DNA of 64,000 nt, from positions 62,001 through 126,000 of the forward strand of contig NZ_ML636805.1 in assembly GCF_006476605.1 (NCBI RefSeq), given 5' to 3'. The notes beneath the pieces are model-generated. The model made no database searches and had not been told where the DNA came from. It saw only the letters and a program-made list of their open reading frames with translations. The translations under genes were made by a program, and so were the position numbers. Position 1 is the first letter of the stretch. The number at the start of each line of letters is the position of its first letter. The DNA is from Brucella gallinifaecis. Lineage in GTDB: Bacteria; Pseudomonadota; Alphaproteobacteria; Rhizobiales; Rhizobiaceae. This document shows positions 39,206 to 49,314 of this stretch, piece after piece.

Positions 39206-39838
39206 ATGTTGGATATCGGTTGGTCTGAACTGCTGGTCATCGCGATTGTGATGATCGTGGTGGTTGGGCCTAAGGATTTGCCGAAGATGCTCAGAGCTTT
39301 CGGTAAAGCAACAGCGCGTATGCGCAGCACTGCCAATGAGTTTCGCAATCAGTTCAATGAAGCTTTGAAAGAAGCCGAACTTGAGGATGTGAAGAATATT
39401 GTCGATGAAGCGCGCAAGCTCGATCCGCGTTCTAAATTGACGCAGGTTTTTGACCCGATTCGCAGTGCGGGTGAAGATATCCGCTCGAGCCTTCAGTCTA
39501 CGACTTCAATGTCTCCGGCGGAAACGTCAAAATTTGCAGAAGTGTCAACCCCCGTTGAGCCGGATGGTACAACACTTCCTGTTGAGGCGCCTGCCGAACA
39601 GCGCGATGTTAAACCAAAAACGCCGCGCAAGAAGGCTGCTCCGAAAGCGGTGAAAAAGCCGGTTGCTCAAAAGACAACCAGGGCGCCATTGGACACAGAA
39701 CCACCAACCACGAAGCCATTAGCCACAAAACCGGCAGCTAAAAAACCGGCTGCGGTTAAACTTGCATCAGAAAAACTTGCCGCTCCAGTGAAAAAGACGA
39801 CTCGGAAGACGAGTGAAAAGACAGGAAGCAAAGCGTGA
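39206..39838 (+). CDS. tatB: Sec-independent translocase subunit TatB
   Basis: Tat receptor subunit that works with TatC to bind twin-arginine signals. The 210 residues start with the membrane helix in MLDIGWSELLVIAIVMIVVV and the conserved GPKDLPKMLRAFGK, followed by a long amphipathic helix. The C-terminal half is a Lys-, Ala- and Pro-rich low-complexity tail (for example APKAVKKPVAQKTTR), common in rhizobial TatB. The stop overlaps the tatC GTG start (GTGA), so translation is coupled. Confidence 0.94.
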   Translation: MLDIGWSELLVIAIVMIVVVGPKDLPKMLRAFGKATARMRSTANEFRNQFNEALKEAELEDVKNIVDEARKLDPRSKLTQVFDPIRSAGEDIRSSLQSTTSMSPAETSKFAEVSTPVEPDGTTLPVEAPAEQRDVKPKTPRKKAAPKAVKKPVAQKTTRAPLDTEPPTTKPLATKPAAKKPAAVKLASEKLAAPVKKTTRKTSEKTGSKA

Positions 39839-40659
39839 ACCGGGACGAGGACGAAATTGAACAGAGCGCAGCTCCTCTGCTCGAACACCTGATCGAATTG
39901 CGTCGTCGTCTGATCTGGGCGATTGTAGCATTCTTTATCGCTTTTGTTGTCTGTTTTGCTTTCGCAAAGCAGCTCTTCAATCTGCTTGTTGTGCCCTATC
40001 AATGGGCTATCGACTGGGCGGGAATGGATCGTTCAAAAGCTGAATTGATTTATACTGCGCCACAGGAGTTTTTCTTCACCCAGGTGAAAGTCGCCATGTT
40101 TGGCGGTCTTGTGTTGGCATTTCCTGTCATCGCGGCTCAGATCTACAAGTTTGTGGCGCCCGGACTCTACAAACATGAACGCATGGCATTTTTGCCTTTT
40201 CTGATTGCTTCACCGATTTTGTTCCTGATTGGTGGAGCACTCGTCTATTTCTTTTTCACGCCGATGGTGATGTGGTTCTTCCTTGCCATGCAGCAGTCGG
40301 GTGGAAACGGTGAAGTGCAGATTTCGCTTCTGCCAAAGGTTTCTGAATATCTGAGCCTGATCATGACGCTCATCTTTGCCTTTGGTCTGGTTTTTCAGTT
40401 GCCGGTTGTCACAAGTCTTCTGACGCGGGCCGGTTTGCTGACCTCACAAGGCCTTAAAGACAAGCGCAAATATGCAATTGTTATCGCCTTTGTGGTGGCA
40501 GCTGTTCTGACACCGCCGGACCCTGCGAGCCAGATCGGTCTTGCCATACCGACGATCCTTCTCTACGAGATTTCTATCATACTGGCCCGGATGATTGAGA
40601 AGCAGAGAAACGAAGCGAAAAATGAGGCTGACGCCGAAGACAGCGCTTCGACTTCCTGA
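39835..40659 (+). CDS. tatC: Sec-independent translocase subunit TatC
   Basis: Polytopic core of the Tat translocase, which recognises the twin-arginine signal. The 274 residues contain six membrane helices and the conserved N-terminal [15 protein letters not shown] near residue 15, including the signal-binding glutamate. The family segment [21 protein letters not shown] is near residue 85 (first 20 residues quoted elsewhere in the family). The start is GTG, overlapping tatB by 4 bases. A hairpin at 40678 follows. Confidence 0.95.
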   Translation: MNRDEDEIEQSAAPLLEHLIELRRRLIWAIVAFFIAFVVCFAFAKQLFNLLVVPYQWAIDWAGMDRSKAELIYTAPQEFFFTQVKVAMFGGLVLAFPVIAAQIYKFVAPGLYKHERMAFLPFLIASPILFLIGGALVYFFFTPMVMWFFLAMQQSGGNGEVQISLLPKVSEYLSLIMTLIFAFGLVFQLPVVTSLLTRAGLLTSQGLKDKRKYAIVIAFVVAAVLTPPDPASQIGLAIPTILLYEISIILARMIEKQRNEAKNEADAEDSASTS

Positions 40660-40677
40660 TCCGGACCTATGTTAAAC

Positions 40678-40701
40678 AGAGGCTGCATGAGCGCAGCCTC
40701 T
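40678..40701 (+). terminator. Hairpin between tatC and serS
   Basis: AGAGGCTGC pairs perfectly with GCAGCCTCT around a 6-base loop. Only a short T-rich tract follows, so it may be a weak terminator that lets some transcription reach serS. Confidence 0.5.
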
Positions 40702-40733
40702 CTTGTTGTAAATTACTTGAAACGGCTTTTCCC

Positions 40734-42017
40734 ATGCTTGATATCAAATGGATTCGTGAAAACCCTGAAGCTCTCGATAAAGCGCTTGCCAAGCGCGGAG
40801 CAGGGCCGCTCTCGTCCCAACTGATTGCGCTGGATGAAAAGCGCCGCGAACATGTTGGCAAGGTTCAGGTCGCTCAGGAACGTCGCAATGCGGCTTCCAA
40901 AGAAATTGGCAAAGCCATGGCCGAAAAGGACGCTGCAACGGCTGACAAGCTGAAAGCAGAAGTTGGCGAGCTGAAGACATTCCTTGCAGAAGCTGAGGAA
41001 ACCGAACGTCGCCTGATCAAAGAACTCAATGACGCGCTTTCTACGCTTCCGAACGTTCCAGCGGATGATGTTCCCCTTGGCACGGATGAGGCAGATAATG
41101 TCGAAATCCGTCGCATTGGTAATCAACGTAATTTTTCATTTGAACCAAAAGAACATTATGAACTGGGCGAAGCGCTTGGGTTTATGGATTTTGAACGCGC
41201 TGCAAAAATTGCAGGTTCGCGTTTCACGGTTCTCAAAGGCCCGCTTGCGCGTCTTGAACGCGCGCTTGGTCAGTTCATGCTTGATCTGCACACCAATGAG
41301 CATGGCTATATGGAGGTCATGCCACCGCTGATGGTGCGTGATGAAGCTGTTTATGGCACCGGACAGCTGCCGAAATTCACCGAAGATTTGTTCCGCACCA
41401 CCGATGGTCGCTGGCTGATTCCGACTGCCGAAGTGCCGCTGACCAATCTGGTTGCGGATGAAATCGTTGATGTGAAAACCCTGCCACAGCGCTACACCGC
41501 ATTGACGCCATGTTTCCGCTCGGAAGCAGGTTCTGCCGGCCGTGATACCCGCGGTATGCTGCGCCAGCACCAGTTTTTAAAAGTTGAAATGGTGTCGATT
41601 ACCGATGCGGATAGCTCGGTTGCAGAGCATGAGCGTATGACTGCCTGTGCTGAAGAAGTGTTAAAGCGCCTCGGTCTGCCATTCCGTACCGTTGTTCTTT
41701 GCACAGGCGATATGGGGTTTGGCGCACAGAAGACCTACGATATTGAAGTCTGGATGCCGGGCCAGAATGCTTATCGCGAAATTTCGAGCTGCTCGGTCTG
41801 CGGTGATTTTCAGGGGCGTCGCATGAATGCGCGTTATCGTCCTGAAGGCGAAAAAACAACGCGCTTTGTGCATACGCTCAACGGTTCCGGGGTTGCTGTT
41901 GGACGTGCCCTGATCGCTGTGATGGAAAATTATCAACAGGAAGATGGCAGCATTCATATTCCTGAAGCATTACAGCCATACATGGGCGGCCTTACGCGCA
42001 TTGAGAAAACCGCGTAG
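40734..42017 (+). CDS. serS: Seryl-tRNA synthetase
   Basis: Class II aminoacyl-tRNA synthetase that charges tRNA-Ser and tRNA-Sec. The 427 residues begin [20 protein letters not shown], then a long coiled-coil arm at about residues 30-105 that contacts the tRNA. The catalytic domain shows motif 2 in [18 protein letters not shown] near residue 260 and motif 3 in [19 protein letters not shown] near residue 382. It stands between tatC and surE in an order common in alphaproteobacteria. Confidence 0.96.
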   Translation: MLDIKWIRENPEALDKALAKRGAGPLSSQLIALDEKRREHVGKVQVAQERRNAASKEIGKAMAEKDAATADKLKAEVGELKTFLAEAEETERRLIKELNDALSTLPNVPADDVPLGTDEADNVEIRRIGNQRNFSFEPKEHYELGEALGFMDFERAAKIAGSRFTVLKGPLARLERALGQFMLDLHTNEHGYMEVMPPLMVRDEAVYGTGQLPKFTEDLFRTTDGRWLIPTAEVPLTNLVADEIVDVKTLPQRYTALTPCFRSEAGSAGRDTRGMLRQHQFLKVEMVSITDADSSVAEHERMTACAEEVLKRLGLPFRTVVLCTGDMGFGAQKTYDIEVWMPGQNAYREISSCSVCGDFQGRRMNARYRPEGEKTTRFVHTLNGSGVAVGRALIAVMENYQQEDGSIHIPEALQPYMGGLTRIEKTA

Positions 42018-42050
42018 TTAATCTTGTGATCCGAATGAAGGAGTGATGAC

Positions 42051-42818
42051 GTGCGAATTTTGCTGACGAACGATGATGGTATCCACGCTGAAGGCCTCGC
42101 AGTTCTGGAGCGTATCGCGCGTCAACTCTCGGATGATGTCTGGGTGGTTGCTCCTGAAACAGATCAGAGCGGCCTTGCGCATTCGCTCACCCTCTCAGAG
42201 CCGCTTCGTCTGCGTAAAATCGATGAGCGTCATTTTGCTTTGCGCGGAACGCCGACCGATTGCGTGATCATGGGCGTGCGCCATGTGCTGCCGGAAGCAC
42301 CTGATCTTATTTTGTCGGGCGTTAATTCCGGCGCTAATATGGCTGACGACGTGACCTATTCGGGCACGGTCGCTGGCGCTATGGAAGGTACGCTGCTTGG
42401 TGTGAAGGCAATCGCACTTTCGCAGGAATATGATTATGATGATGGACGTCGGATCCTGCCATGGGAAACGGCCGAAACGCATGCACCTGAATTGATCAGG
42501 ACATTGATTGAAGCAGGCTGGCCGGAAGGTGTGCTGCTTAACGTGAACTTCCCGAATTGTGCACCGGATGAAGTCAAGGGAACCCGCGTTACAGCACAGG
42601 GCAAGCTTAGCCATGATGCGCGTCTCGATGAACGACGTGACGGACGTGGTTTTCCTTATTTCTGGCTTCAGTTTGGCCGCATGAAAACAGAAGTGGCCGC
42701 AGATAGCGATGTTGCCGCAATCAAGGGTGATTTTATTTCGGTCACGCCACTTCAGCTTGATCTGACTGCACAGAAAGTTCGTGCGCATCTGGGTAAAGCA
42801 CTTGGGGTTGAAGTATGA
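42051..42818 (+). CDS. surE: 5'/3'-nucleotidase SurE
   Basis: Metal-dependent phosphatase acting on nucleoside monophosphates, linked to stationary-phase survival. The 255 residues open with [19 protein letters not shown], in which the two Asp are metal ligands, and continue with the PTDCV segment near residue 66 and [19 protein letters not shown] near residue 87. The start codon is GTG at 42051, preceded by GGAG with an 8-base spacing. The stop overlaps the pcm start (ATGA), as in the classical surE-pcm pair. Confidence 0.94.
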   Translation: MRILLTNDDGIHAEGLAVLERIARQLSDDVWVVAPETDQSGLAHSLTLSEPLRLRKIDERHFALRGTPTDCVIMGVRHVLPEAPDLILSGVNSGANMADDVTYSGTVAGAMEGTLLGVKAIALSQEYDYDDGRRILPWETAETHAPELIRTLIEAGWPEGVLLNVNFPNCAPDEVKGTRVTAQGKLSHDARLDERRDGRGFPYFWLQFGRMKTEVAADSDVAAIKGDFISVTPLQLDLTAQKVRAHLGKALGVEV

Positions 42819-43483
42819 AACAGACTTTGTCTGAACGCCCGCAGCTTTCGGACAGAGAAGGATTTATGTCCTTCGTCATGCGCATGAGAGCGCATGGCAT
42901 CAATGATGCTCGCCTTTTTGGAGCAATTGAAGCAACGCCGCGTCAGAGCTTTATTGGCTCTGCGTGGTCGCATCTGGCTTTTAGCCAGCGCACAGTGCCG
43001 CTTGATTGCGGTGAATATATTGAAGGCATTGACGATCAGGCGCGGGTCATTGCGGCCCTTGATCTGGAGCCGGGGCACCGTGTTCTGGAGATAGGTACGG
43101 GATCTGGCTTTACGGCTGCGATTATGTCGATGCTTTCGGGCCGTGTGACAACGGTTGAACGTTATCGCAAGCTTTGCGATCGCGCCTTGCAGCAGTTTGT
43201 GGCGCTCAAGCGCGAAAACATCATGGTGAAACATGCCGATGGTCGCCATGGAATGCCGGGCGGTCCTTTTGATCGTATTGTGATCTGGTTGGCCTGTGAG
43301 GATATTCCACGTCATTTCGTCGATCTTCTGGCAACGCATGGCGTATTGGTGGCGCCGGTTGGGCCGGGCGATGGCTTGCAGACTGTTACGCGCATTGCAA
43401 AAGTCGGCAGTCGCTTTGAACAGGAAAGCATTATGCCTGTCCGCTATCAGCCATTTATTGAGGGCACGTCCTCCGTCCTGTGA
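42815..43483 (+). CDS. pcm: Protein-L-isoaspartate O-methyltransferase
   Basis: SAM-dependent enzyme that starts the repair of isoaspartyl residues in aged proteins. The 222 residues have the SAM-binding motif [16 protein letters not shown] near residue 88, and the C-terminal region RVRYQPF is replaced here by [11 protein letters not shown]. Residue order and length fit the family. It is translationally coupled to surE by a 4-base overlap. A 206-base gap with an AT-rich promoter-like region separates it from the NlpD-like gene. Confidence 0.92.
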   Translation: MKQTLSERPQLSDREGFMSFVMRMRAHGINDARLFGAIEATPRQSFIGSAWSHLAFSQRTVPLDCGEYIEGIDDQARVIAALDLEPGHRVLEIGTGSGFTAAIMSMLSGRVTTVERYRKLCDRALQQFVALKRENIMVKHADGRHGMPGGPFDRIVIWLACEDIPRHFVDLLATHGVLVAPVGPGDGLQTVTRIAKVGSRFEQESIMPVRYQPFIEGTSSVL

Positions 43484-43689
43484 AGGGATAGTGCATTGAT
43501 TTATTTGTATTAAATCTGATTTTTATATGAGCTGATACCTGAACCGGTGTCTTATAGGACGGTGTTTTTGTGCACATATGGTGTCTAATTGGTGAATATT
43601 TTTTATAACAAATCTCTATTTTTAACCAGCGAGTAACATTAACGCGTTTTAATGTGTCCAAGTGAGTATCAGAGTTGGGCGAGTTGAAC

Positions 43690-44895
43690 ATGCGTTTTCC
43701 AATATTGCAGTATACGTCCGAACGTCTCCTGCGGAATGCAGCGATCGTTCTGATTGCCGGTTTTGGGGCAGGGTGCAGCGCAGATACAATGCGCTTTACG
43801 GATGGTATTTTTACAGGCTCCACACCTAATCAGCGTGTTGTGCAGCAGCAGCCGGCCAGTCGTGTTTATGCATCTGCGCCGCTGGCTTCCGCTCCTCCGG
43901 TTTCCAGTGGAACGGTTCAGCGCAACAGTCTTCCGCCGGTTTCCTCTGCAGCCGCTGCAACACAGGCGCAGACACAGGTGAATCAGGCACGTGACATGGC
44001 AGCAAACCATGTTAACAATGCCGGAACGCAGGTGGCGAGTGCCGCTGGAGTTGCGAGCAATGCAGCTCAAAATGCAAAATCCAATGTTCTCGGTCAATTG
44101 CCTGCAACAGCAAATGGAGTGCCGATTCCTGCTGCCAATCAGGTTGGTGCCCCTGTTGCTGCTGCAAAGAATGCTGTGACGGGCGGAGGCTATACGGTTA
44201 AATCGGGCGATTCGCTTTTTTCGATTGCACAGAAGCACAATGTACCGGTTGACCGGTTGAAACAGGCGAATGGCCTGACAAATGGTGCCATCCGTGTCGG
44301 GCAAAATCTGGTCATTCCTGCGGCATCTTCTGCTGTGACACAGGTTGCAGCCGCTGCGCCGCAGCCAGTCAAGCCAGCCACTTCCGCACCTGTTCAAACG
44401 GCTTCGGTTGCGCCGAATGAAGCTTCAAATGTCAAGCCTTATACACCGCCTCAGGCGAGCAATAAGGTGATCGAGGATGCTGAAAAAGATAAGTCTGTCG
44501 CTCCATCGTCTACCGGTATTTCGCAAATGCGCTGGCCGGTTCGCGGTCGTATTCTCGCAAGCTTTGGTCAGCGTGACGGCACTTCCGTCAATGACGGTAT
44601 CGACATTATGGTACCGGAAGGCACAGCCGTTAAAGCTGCAGAAAACGGTGTTGTTATCTATGCCGGTGATGGCTTGAAAGAGTTTGGTCAGACGGTCTTG
44701 ATCCGCCACGATAACGGGCTTGTTACTGTTTACGGGCACAACAGCCAGATCCTTGTGCAGCGCGGTCAGAAAGTCCGTCGCGGCGAAGATATTGCAAAAT
44801 CGGGCATGAGCGGCAATGCGAAGTCGCCAAAACTGCATTTTGAAGTGCGTAAGAATTCGTCCCCGGTTAATCCTTCCAAATATCTGGAAGCATGA
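43690..44895 (+). CDS. NlpD/DipM-like LysM-M23 lipoprotein
   Basis: Outer-envelope lipoprotein of 401 residues. A signal peptide ends in a lipobox-like GAGC near residue 28. An Ala/Gln-rich linker precedes a LysM domain (YTVKSGDSLFSIAQKHNVPV near residue 169), and an M23/LytM domain occupies the last 120 residues. The first zinc ligand is missing: the usual HxGID reads NDGIDIM, while YGHNS and LHFEVRK keep their histidines. This matches NlpD/EnvC-type activators of cell-wall amidases and argues against an active peptidase. The surE-pcm-nlpD order is also conserved in E. coli. Confidence 0.87.
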   Translation: MRFPILQYTSERLLRNAAIVLIAGFGAGCSADTMRFTDGIFTGSTPNQRVVQQQPASRVYASAPLASAPPVSSGTVQRNSLPPVSSAAAATQAQTQVNQARDMAANHVNNAGTQVASAAGVASNAAQNAKSNVLGQLPATANGVPIPAANQVGAPVAAAKNAVTGGGYTVKSGDSLFSIAQKHNVPVDRLKQANGLTNGAIRVGQNLVIPAASSAVTQVAAAAPQPVKPATSAPVQTASVAPNEASNVKPYTPPQASNKVIEDAEKDKSVAPSSTGISQMRWPVRGRILASFGQRDGTSVNDGIDIMVPEGTAVKAAENGVVIYAGDGLKEFGQTVLIRHDNGLVTVYGHNSQILVQRGQKVRRGEDIAKSGMSGNAKSPKLHFEVRKNSSPVNPSKYLEA

Positions 44896-44914
44896 TCGAA
44901 ATACGCTCTAAATT

Positions 44915-44943
44915 AAAAAGGCGGGTCTTGAACCCGCCTTTTT
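44915..44943. terminator. Bidirectional terminator
   Basis: AAAAAGGCGGGT and ACCCGCCTTTTT form a perfect 12-bp stem with a CTTGA loop. It separates the NlpD-like gene from the convergent ATPase gene. Confidence 0.9.
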
Positions 44944-44967
44944 ATATTGCCACCGTTTTATATGGTG

Positions 44968-45831
44968 TTACATCGTCTTGCCAAGACGACCGGCGAGATC
45001 CTGAATATATTGCCATGCCACACGACCAGAGCGGTTGCCGCGCGTGGTCGACCATGTCAGTGCTTCTGCATGCATTGTCTGTGGATCATAATCGAGCTTG
45101 TAATATGCGGCATAGCCGTCAACCATCGCAAGATAATCGTCCTGACTGCATTTGTGGAAACCGAGCCACAGGCCAAAACGATCAGACAGTGAAACTTTTT
45201 CTTCAATCGCTTCCGACGGATTGACCGCTGTGGAGCGCTCATTGTCAATCATATCACGCGGCATGAGATGACGGCGATTGGATGTTGCATAAAATATGAC
45301 ATTGTCAGGGCGACCTTCAACGCCGCCTTCAAGCGCAGCTTTCAGCGACTTGTAAGACGTGTCGTCATGATCGAATGATAAATCATCGCAGAACAGAATG
45401 AAGCGATAGGGCGCTTCCTTGATGAGATTCATGAGGGCAGGGAGGCTGTCGATGTCTTCGCGATGGATTTCAACGAGTTTCAGCGGCAGCTGATCCGCCA
45501 GTTCCGTGTTGACGCTGGCCTGCGCTGCCTTGACGAGCGATGATTTGCCCATCCCGCGTGCGCCCCACAGCAGAACATTATTGGCCGGATAGCCCTTGGC
45601 AAAGCGACGTGTATTATCGACAAGCTGGTCGCGCACCAGATCGACGCCGCGAATAAGCGCGATATCGACGCGATTGACATGCTTGACCGGATCAAGTGTC
45701 AGCCGTTCAGGTGCCCATACAAAACAGTCGGCTGCCTGGAAGTCGGGGACTGCAGGTTGGGGTGGTGCAATACGTTCAATCGCTGCGATCAGGCGATCAA
45801 GTTTCTGGCTGAGTATATTATCGGTCGTCAT
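44968..45831 (-). CDS. DUF815 family AAA+ ATPase
   Basis: A 287-residue cytoplasmic ATPase. Walker A is GARGMGKSSL near residue 91, and the Walker B region is FILFCDDLSFD near residue 144. A sensor-like YATSNRRHLM follows near residue 183, and the C terminus has SGRVAWQYIQDLAGRL. DUF815 proteins are conserved in alphaproteobacteria and other phyla without an established role. It is monocistronic and diverges from yajC-secDF, as in many rhizobial genomes. Confidence 0.88.
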   Translation of the reverse strand: MTTDNILSQKLDRLIAAIERIAPPQPAVPDFQAADCFVWAPERLTLDPVKHVNRVDIALIRGVDLVRDQLVDNTRRFAKGYPANNVLLWGARGMGKSSLVKAAQASVNTELADQLPLKLVEIHREDIDSLPALMNLIKEAPYRFILFCDDLSFDHDDTSYKSLKAALEGGVEGRPDNVIFYATSNRRHLMPRDMIDNERSTAVNPSEAIEEKVSLSDRFGLWLGFHKCSQDDYLAMVDGYAAYYKLDYDPQTMHAEALTWSTTRGNRSGRVAWQYIQDLAGRLGKTM

Positions 45832-45991
45832 TTCATGCCCTCAGATGATGTGGGTGAGGGCTTAACATGCCACAGCCGGCAGGAAAAGTGTGTGCGCTTG
45901 GTTCTGTAAGGTCATCGTCGGTTGCAATTGGCGCACTAACCATTGTAATGCCATTAAGAATTTGTCTTTAAGACTTCCAGAGGAGTACCTA

Positions 45992-46333
45992 ATGTTCGTA
46001 ACACCAGCCTATGCACAAGTTCCCGGTGGCGCCGGTGGGTCAGATATGCTCATGAGCATTCTTCCATTTGTCCTGATTTTTGTGATCATGTATTTCCTGA
46101 TCATCCGCCCACAGCGTACGCAGATGAAAAAGCGTCAGGAAATGCTGGCAGCCGTTCGTCGTGGTGATACGATTGTAACCGGCGGTGGTATCATCGGCAA
46201 GGTCCAGAAGGTCCATGAAGATGGTGAACTCGACGTTGAAATCGCTGAAGGTGTTAAAATTCGCGTTCTGCGCAGCGCTCTTTCAGAAGTACGCCTCAAG
46301 GGCGAACCTGTCGCAGACAACAAGAACAAGTAA
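45992..46333 (+). CDS. yajC: Preprotein translocase subunit YajC
   Basis: Small membrane subunit that associates with SecDF and the SecYEG channel. The 113 residues contain one membrane helix at about 20-40 (SILPFVLIFVIMYFLIIRP) followed by the conserved QRTQMKKRQEMLAAVRRGD and a small beta domain (TGGGIIGKVQKV). AGAGGAG precedes the ATG at 45992. A GC-rich hairpin without T run (46350-46378) lies between it and secDF, so the two genes can be cotranscribed. Confidence 0.94.
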   Translation: MFVTPAYAQVPGGAGGSDMLMSILPFVLIFVIMYFLIIRPQRTQMKKRQEMLAAVRRGDTIVTGGGIIGKVQKVHEDGELDVEIAEGVKIRVLRSALSEVRLKGEPVADNKNK

Positions 46334-46481
46334 TTTTTGAATTGAGACGGCCCCGGTAAGAATTTCATAACCGGGGCTTGCTCATTATCGTGAAGCTTGC
46401 GTAACGCGCTTGCATTCACAAGGACCGGACGCATTAAGCATCCGGTTCAAGTTCTTCCAGCCGAAACGGAATTGCTTCTCG

Positions 46482-48761
46482 ATGCTTTATTTTTCACGTT
46501 GGAAATCGGCTCTGATCTGGTTGGTAATTATTGCCAGCTTCATCATTGCATCGCCTAATTTTTTCTCTCGTGAAACCCTGGCCAATCTGCCCGGCTTTTT
46601 GCCGTCCAAGCAGGTGGCGCTTGGGCTTGATCTTTCCGGTGGTTCCCGCCTTGTGATTCAGGTGCAAAATCCTGGCCGGGGTGATGTGGATCGCACCAAA
46701 GACATTATGCGGCAGCGCCTTGAAGAACTGGGCTATGGCAGCCCGATTGTTGAAGAAGAAGGCCGCAATCGCATTCGCATCGAAGTTCCGGGTCTTTATG
46801 ATGCTCAACTTCTGAAAGATATTCTCAGCATTCGCGGTGAGCTTTCATTTCTTGAAGTTGATGATAGCCTGTCGCCCGATGATGTCATTCGCGGCGGAGC
46901 TTCGCCGACTGATAGTTCTGTTATTTATTCTTCTGACGATCCGCCAGTCGGTTATCTTGTCAAAAAACAGCCGATTTTTACGGGTGCCGGCGTTGTTGAT
47001 GCAAAAGCTACGCTTGCCGAAGACGACAATGAACCCGTTATTACGCTGACGCTGGATGAGAAAGCGCGTAGCGCACTCGCGGCTGCCACTGCTCAGGTAA
47101 CAGACAAGACATTTGCCATTGTCGTTGATAATCAGGTTGTATCTGCGCCCGTTGTAGACGAGCCGCTGGATACTGATGAGTTGCAGATTTCCGGCGCTTT
47201 CGATTTGCAGTCTGCCAATAATATGGCTGTTGTTTTGCGCTCTGGTGCTTTGCCTAAGGCCGTAACCGTTCTTGAAGAACGCACGATAGCATCCGCACTG
47301 GGCGACGATTATGCAAGCGCTGCCGTTTCCGCAGCATTGCTTACAATGTTGCTTGTCGGCCTGTTTATGATCCTGTCCTATGGCATTCTTGGTGTGATTG
47401 CCATGGTGGCGCTTGTCGTCAATATGGTCATTCTGGTGGCGATCATATCTTTGATAGGCGCATCGATATCACTCGCAAGTGTTGCGGGGATCGTGCTGAT
47501 TATTGGCATGGCAGTTGACGCCAATATTCTGATTTATGAGCGCGTCCGCGAAGATCGCCGCAAAGGTTATTCCGTTGTTCAGGCTATGGAATCCGGCTTC
47601 TATCGTGCTCTTTCAACCATTGTTGACGCCAATCTCACCACCATGATTGCAGCGCTTGTGCTGTTTCTGATGGGCTCTGGCCCGGTTCATGGTTTTGCGC
47701 TTACCGTTACCATTGGTATTCTGACAACATTATTTACGACACTCACCTTCACGCGCTTGCTGATTGCCCAATGGGTGCGGACTGAAAAGCCCAAGGAAAT
47801 CCCCAAGCGCCGTATCAAGCTGGTTCCCACGGTCACGCATATTCCGTTTATGCGTCTTCAGTTTGTAACGCTTGCCATTTCTGTACTCGCATGTGCGATT
47901 GTTGTGGCTCTCTTTGTCAATATCGGTTTCAACTACGGTATCGATTTCCGAGGCGGCTCGATGGTCGAATTACAGGCACGAAGCGGTGACGCTAATCTGC
48001 CTGATATCGAAGAGCGCATGAGTGAGCTGAATATTGACAGTGCGCGTGTGTTGCCTGCCAAGTCGCCCCGCTCTGCACTGGTCATCATTGGCAGTCAGGA
48101 AGTCGGCGACGAGGCCGAGCAGACAGTTGCCGTCAAGTTGCGCGGTGAGTTCGAGCAGGACTATTCCTTCCAGCGTGTCGAGGTTGTTGGCCCGACCGTT
48201 TCCGAGCAGCTTTCACAGGCAGGACTTCTGGCACTGTTTCTGTCGCTGGCCGGTATTTTTGTTTATGTCTGGATAAGATTCCGCTGGCAATTGGCGCTTG
48301 GCGCAGTTCTTTCAACGCTCCATGACGTTATCATTCTGGCGGGCGTGTTTATCGTCTTCCGTATGGAGTTCAATCTGTGGAGTGTGGCGGCAGTCCTGAC
48401 GATTATCGGCTATTCGCTCAATGATACGATCGTTATTTATGACCGGGTGCGTGAAAATCTGCGCCGTTACAGCAGTGCGCCGCTGCCTGCGATTATTGAC
48501 GCCTCCATCAATCAGACATTGTCACGTACATTGCCAACGGCTTTTGTGACTTTTATTGCGCATATTCCGCTCTATATGTTTGGTGGTGCGGATATTCGCA
48601 TGTTTGCACTGGCATTGAGCGTAGGCATCATCGTGGCAACCTATTCATCGATCTTTATCGCAGCACCCTTGCTTGTACAGTTTGGCCTTAAGCCGCGTGC
48701 TGCTGATGGTGACGATGCAATGGGGGATGATCTGGCGCAGTCGCTCAATCTGGATAATTAG
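46482..48761 (+). CDS. secDF: Fused protein translocase subunit SecDF
   Basis: Proton-driven accessory pump that pulls exported proteins out of the Sec channel on the periplasmic side. SecD and SecF, separate in E. coli, are joined in one 759-residue protein. The SecD half has the [14 protein letters not shown] segment near residue 45, a P1 periplasmic domain and six helices with [17 protein letters not shown] near residue 345. The SecF half has [12 protein letters not shown] near residue 486 and [15 protein letters not shown] near residue 645. Fusion is usual in Rhizobiales. The ATG at 46482 was chosen over an upstream in-frame extension. Confidence 0.95.
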   Translation: MLYFSRWKSALIWLVIIASFIIASPNFFSRETLANLPGFLPSKQVALGLDLSGGSRLVIQVQNPGRGDVDRTKDIMRQRLEELGYGSPIVEEEGRNRIRIEVPGLYDAQLLKDILSIRGELSFLEVDDSLSPDDVIRGGASPTDSSVIYSSDDPPVGYLVKKQPIFTGAGVVDAKATLAEDDNEPVITLTLDEKARSALAAATAQVTDKTFAIVVDNQVVSAPVVDEPLDTDELQISGAFDLQSANNMAVVLRSGALPKAVTVLEERTIASALGDDYASAAVSAALLTMLLVGLFMILSYGILGVIAMVALVVNMVILVAIISLIGASISLASVAGIVLIIGMAVDANILIYERVREDRRKGYSVVQAMESGFYRALSTIVDANLTTMIAALVLFLMGSGPVHGFALTVTIGILTTLFTTLTFTRLLIAQWVRTEKPKEIPKRRIKLVPTVTHIPFMRLQFVTLAISVLACAIVVALFVNIGFNYGIDFRGGSMVELQARSGDANLPDIEERMSELNIDSARVLPAKSPRSALVIIGSQEVGDEAEQTVAVKLRGEFEQDYSFQRVEVVGPTVSEQLSQAGLLALFLSLAGIFVYVWIRFRWQLALGAVLSTLHDVIILAGVFIVFRMEFNLWSVAAVLTIIGYSLNDTIVIYDRVRENLRRYSSAPLPAIIDASINQTLSRTLPTAFVTFIAHIPLYMFGGADIRMFALALSVGIIVATYSSIFIAAPLLVQFGLKPRAADGDDAMGDDLAQSLNLDN

Positions 48762-48917
48762 AGCGCATCCCGAAAAGTGTGAAACGGTTTTCGGAATAAG
48801 ATGCGCGTAAAATAAAAAGCGCATCCCGAAAAGTGTGAAGCGGTTTTCGGAATAAGATGCGCGTAAAATGAAAAGATAGAGCATTTCTCATTGCTCAATC
48901 TAAATTGGAAATGCTCT
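48762..48917. repeat. Tandem Rhizobiales palindromes plus a stem-loop
   Basis: Two nearly identical copies of the GCGCATCCCGAAAA palindrome stand in tandem (about 48762-48808 and 48819-48866), differing mainly by GAAACGG versus GAAGCGG in the loop. A third hairpin, AGAGCATTTC (48878-48887) with GAAATGCTCT (48908-48917), ends three bases before the start codon of the next gene. The whole block separates secDF from the Mth938-domain gene. Confidence 0.85.
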
Positions 48918-48920
48918 GAC

Positions 48921-49310
48921 ATGGCTAAAGGTATAGAAATTCGCGAAGCTCATTTTCCCGGTCGCGCACCCATTGATGCTTATGGAAATGGCGGTTTTCG
49001 TTTTGCCGAAATGTCGCATAAGGGATCTATACTTTGCTTGCCGTCGGGCATTCATGGATGGGATCCGCAGACGCCGCCGGTTCTGTCGCCCCGTGATCTG
49101 GGAGCAATTCTCGAACAGGCGAGTGACATAGAAATCCTGCTGGTTGGAACAGGCATGGACCTGCGCCGCATACCGGAAGATGTTCGTGCAATATTGCGTG
49201 AACATCGTATTTCGTCCGACCCGATGAGCACCGGTGCGGCCGTTCGCACCTATAATGTGCTGCTTGCGGAAGATCGTGCCGTGGCAGCAGCACTGATTGC
49301 GGTAGACTGA
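48921..49310 (+). CDS. Mth938-domain (DUF498) protein, NDUFAF3 homologue
   Basis: A 129-residue protein of the Mth938/DUF498 fold. Segments AYGNGGFRFAEMSHKGSILC near residue 20 and EILLVGTGMDLRRIPEDVR near residue 73 are diagnostic. The mitochondrial homologue NDUFAF3 helps assemble complex I, and in alphaproteobacteria this gene commonly sits beside secDF, as here. A bacterial role in complex I or membrane-protein assembly is inference. The start has no clear ribosome site because a repeat hairpin ends just before it. Confidence 0.85.
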   Translation: MAKGIEIREAHFPGRAPIDAYGNGGFRFAEMSHKGSILCLPSGIHGWDPQTPPVLSPRDLGAILEQASDIEILLVGTGMDLRRIPEDVRAILREHRISSDPMSTGAAVRTYNVLLAEDRAVAAALIAVD

Positions 49311-49314
49311 TTTT

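Noticed and set aside
43669-44397. A 242-codon minus-strand frame opposite the NlpD-like gene
   Set aside because: Cys/Arg-rich composition arises from the Ala/Gln/Pro codons of the true gene on the other strand; no start signal.
48762-48866. Tandem palindromes as insertion-sequence ends
   Set aside because: There is no transposase and each unit is under 50 bases; identical units elsewhere in the window mark them as dispersed palindromic repeats.
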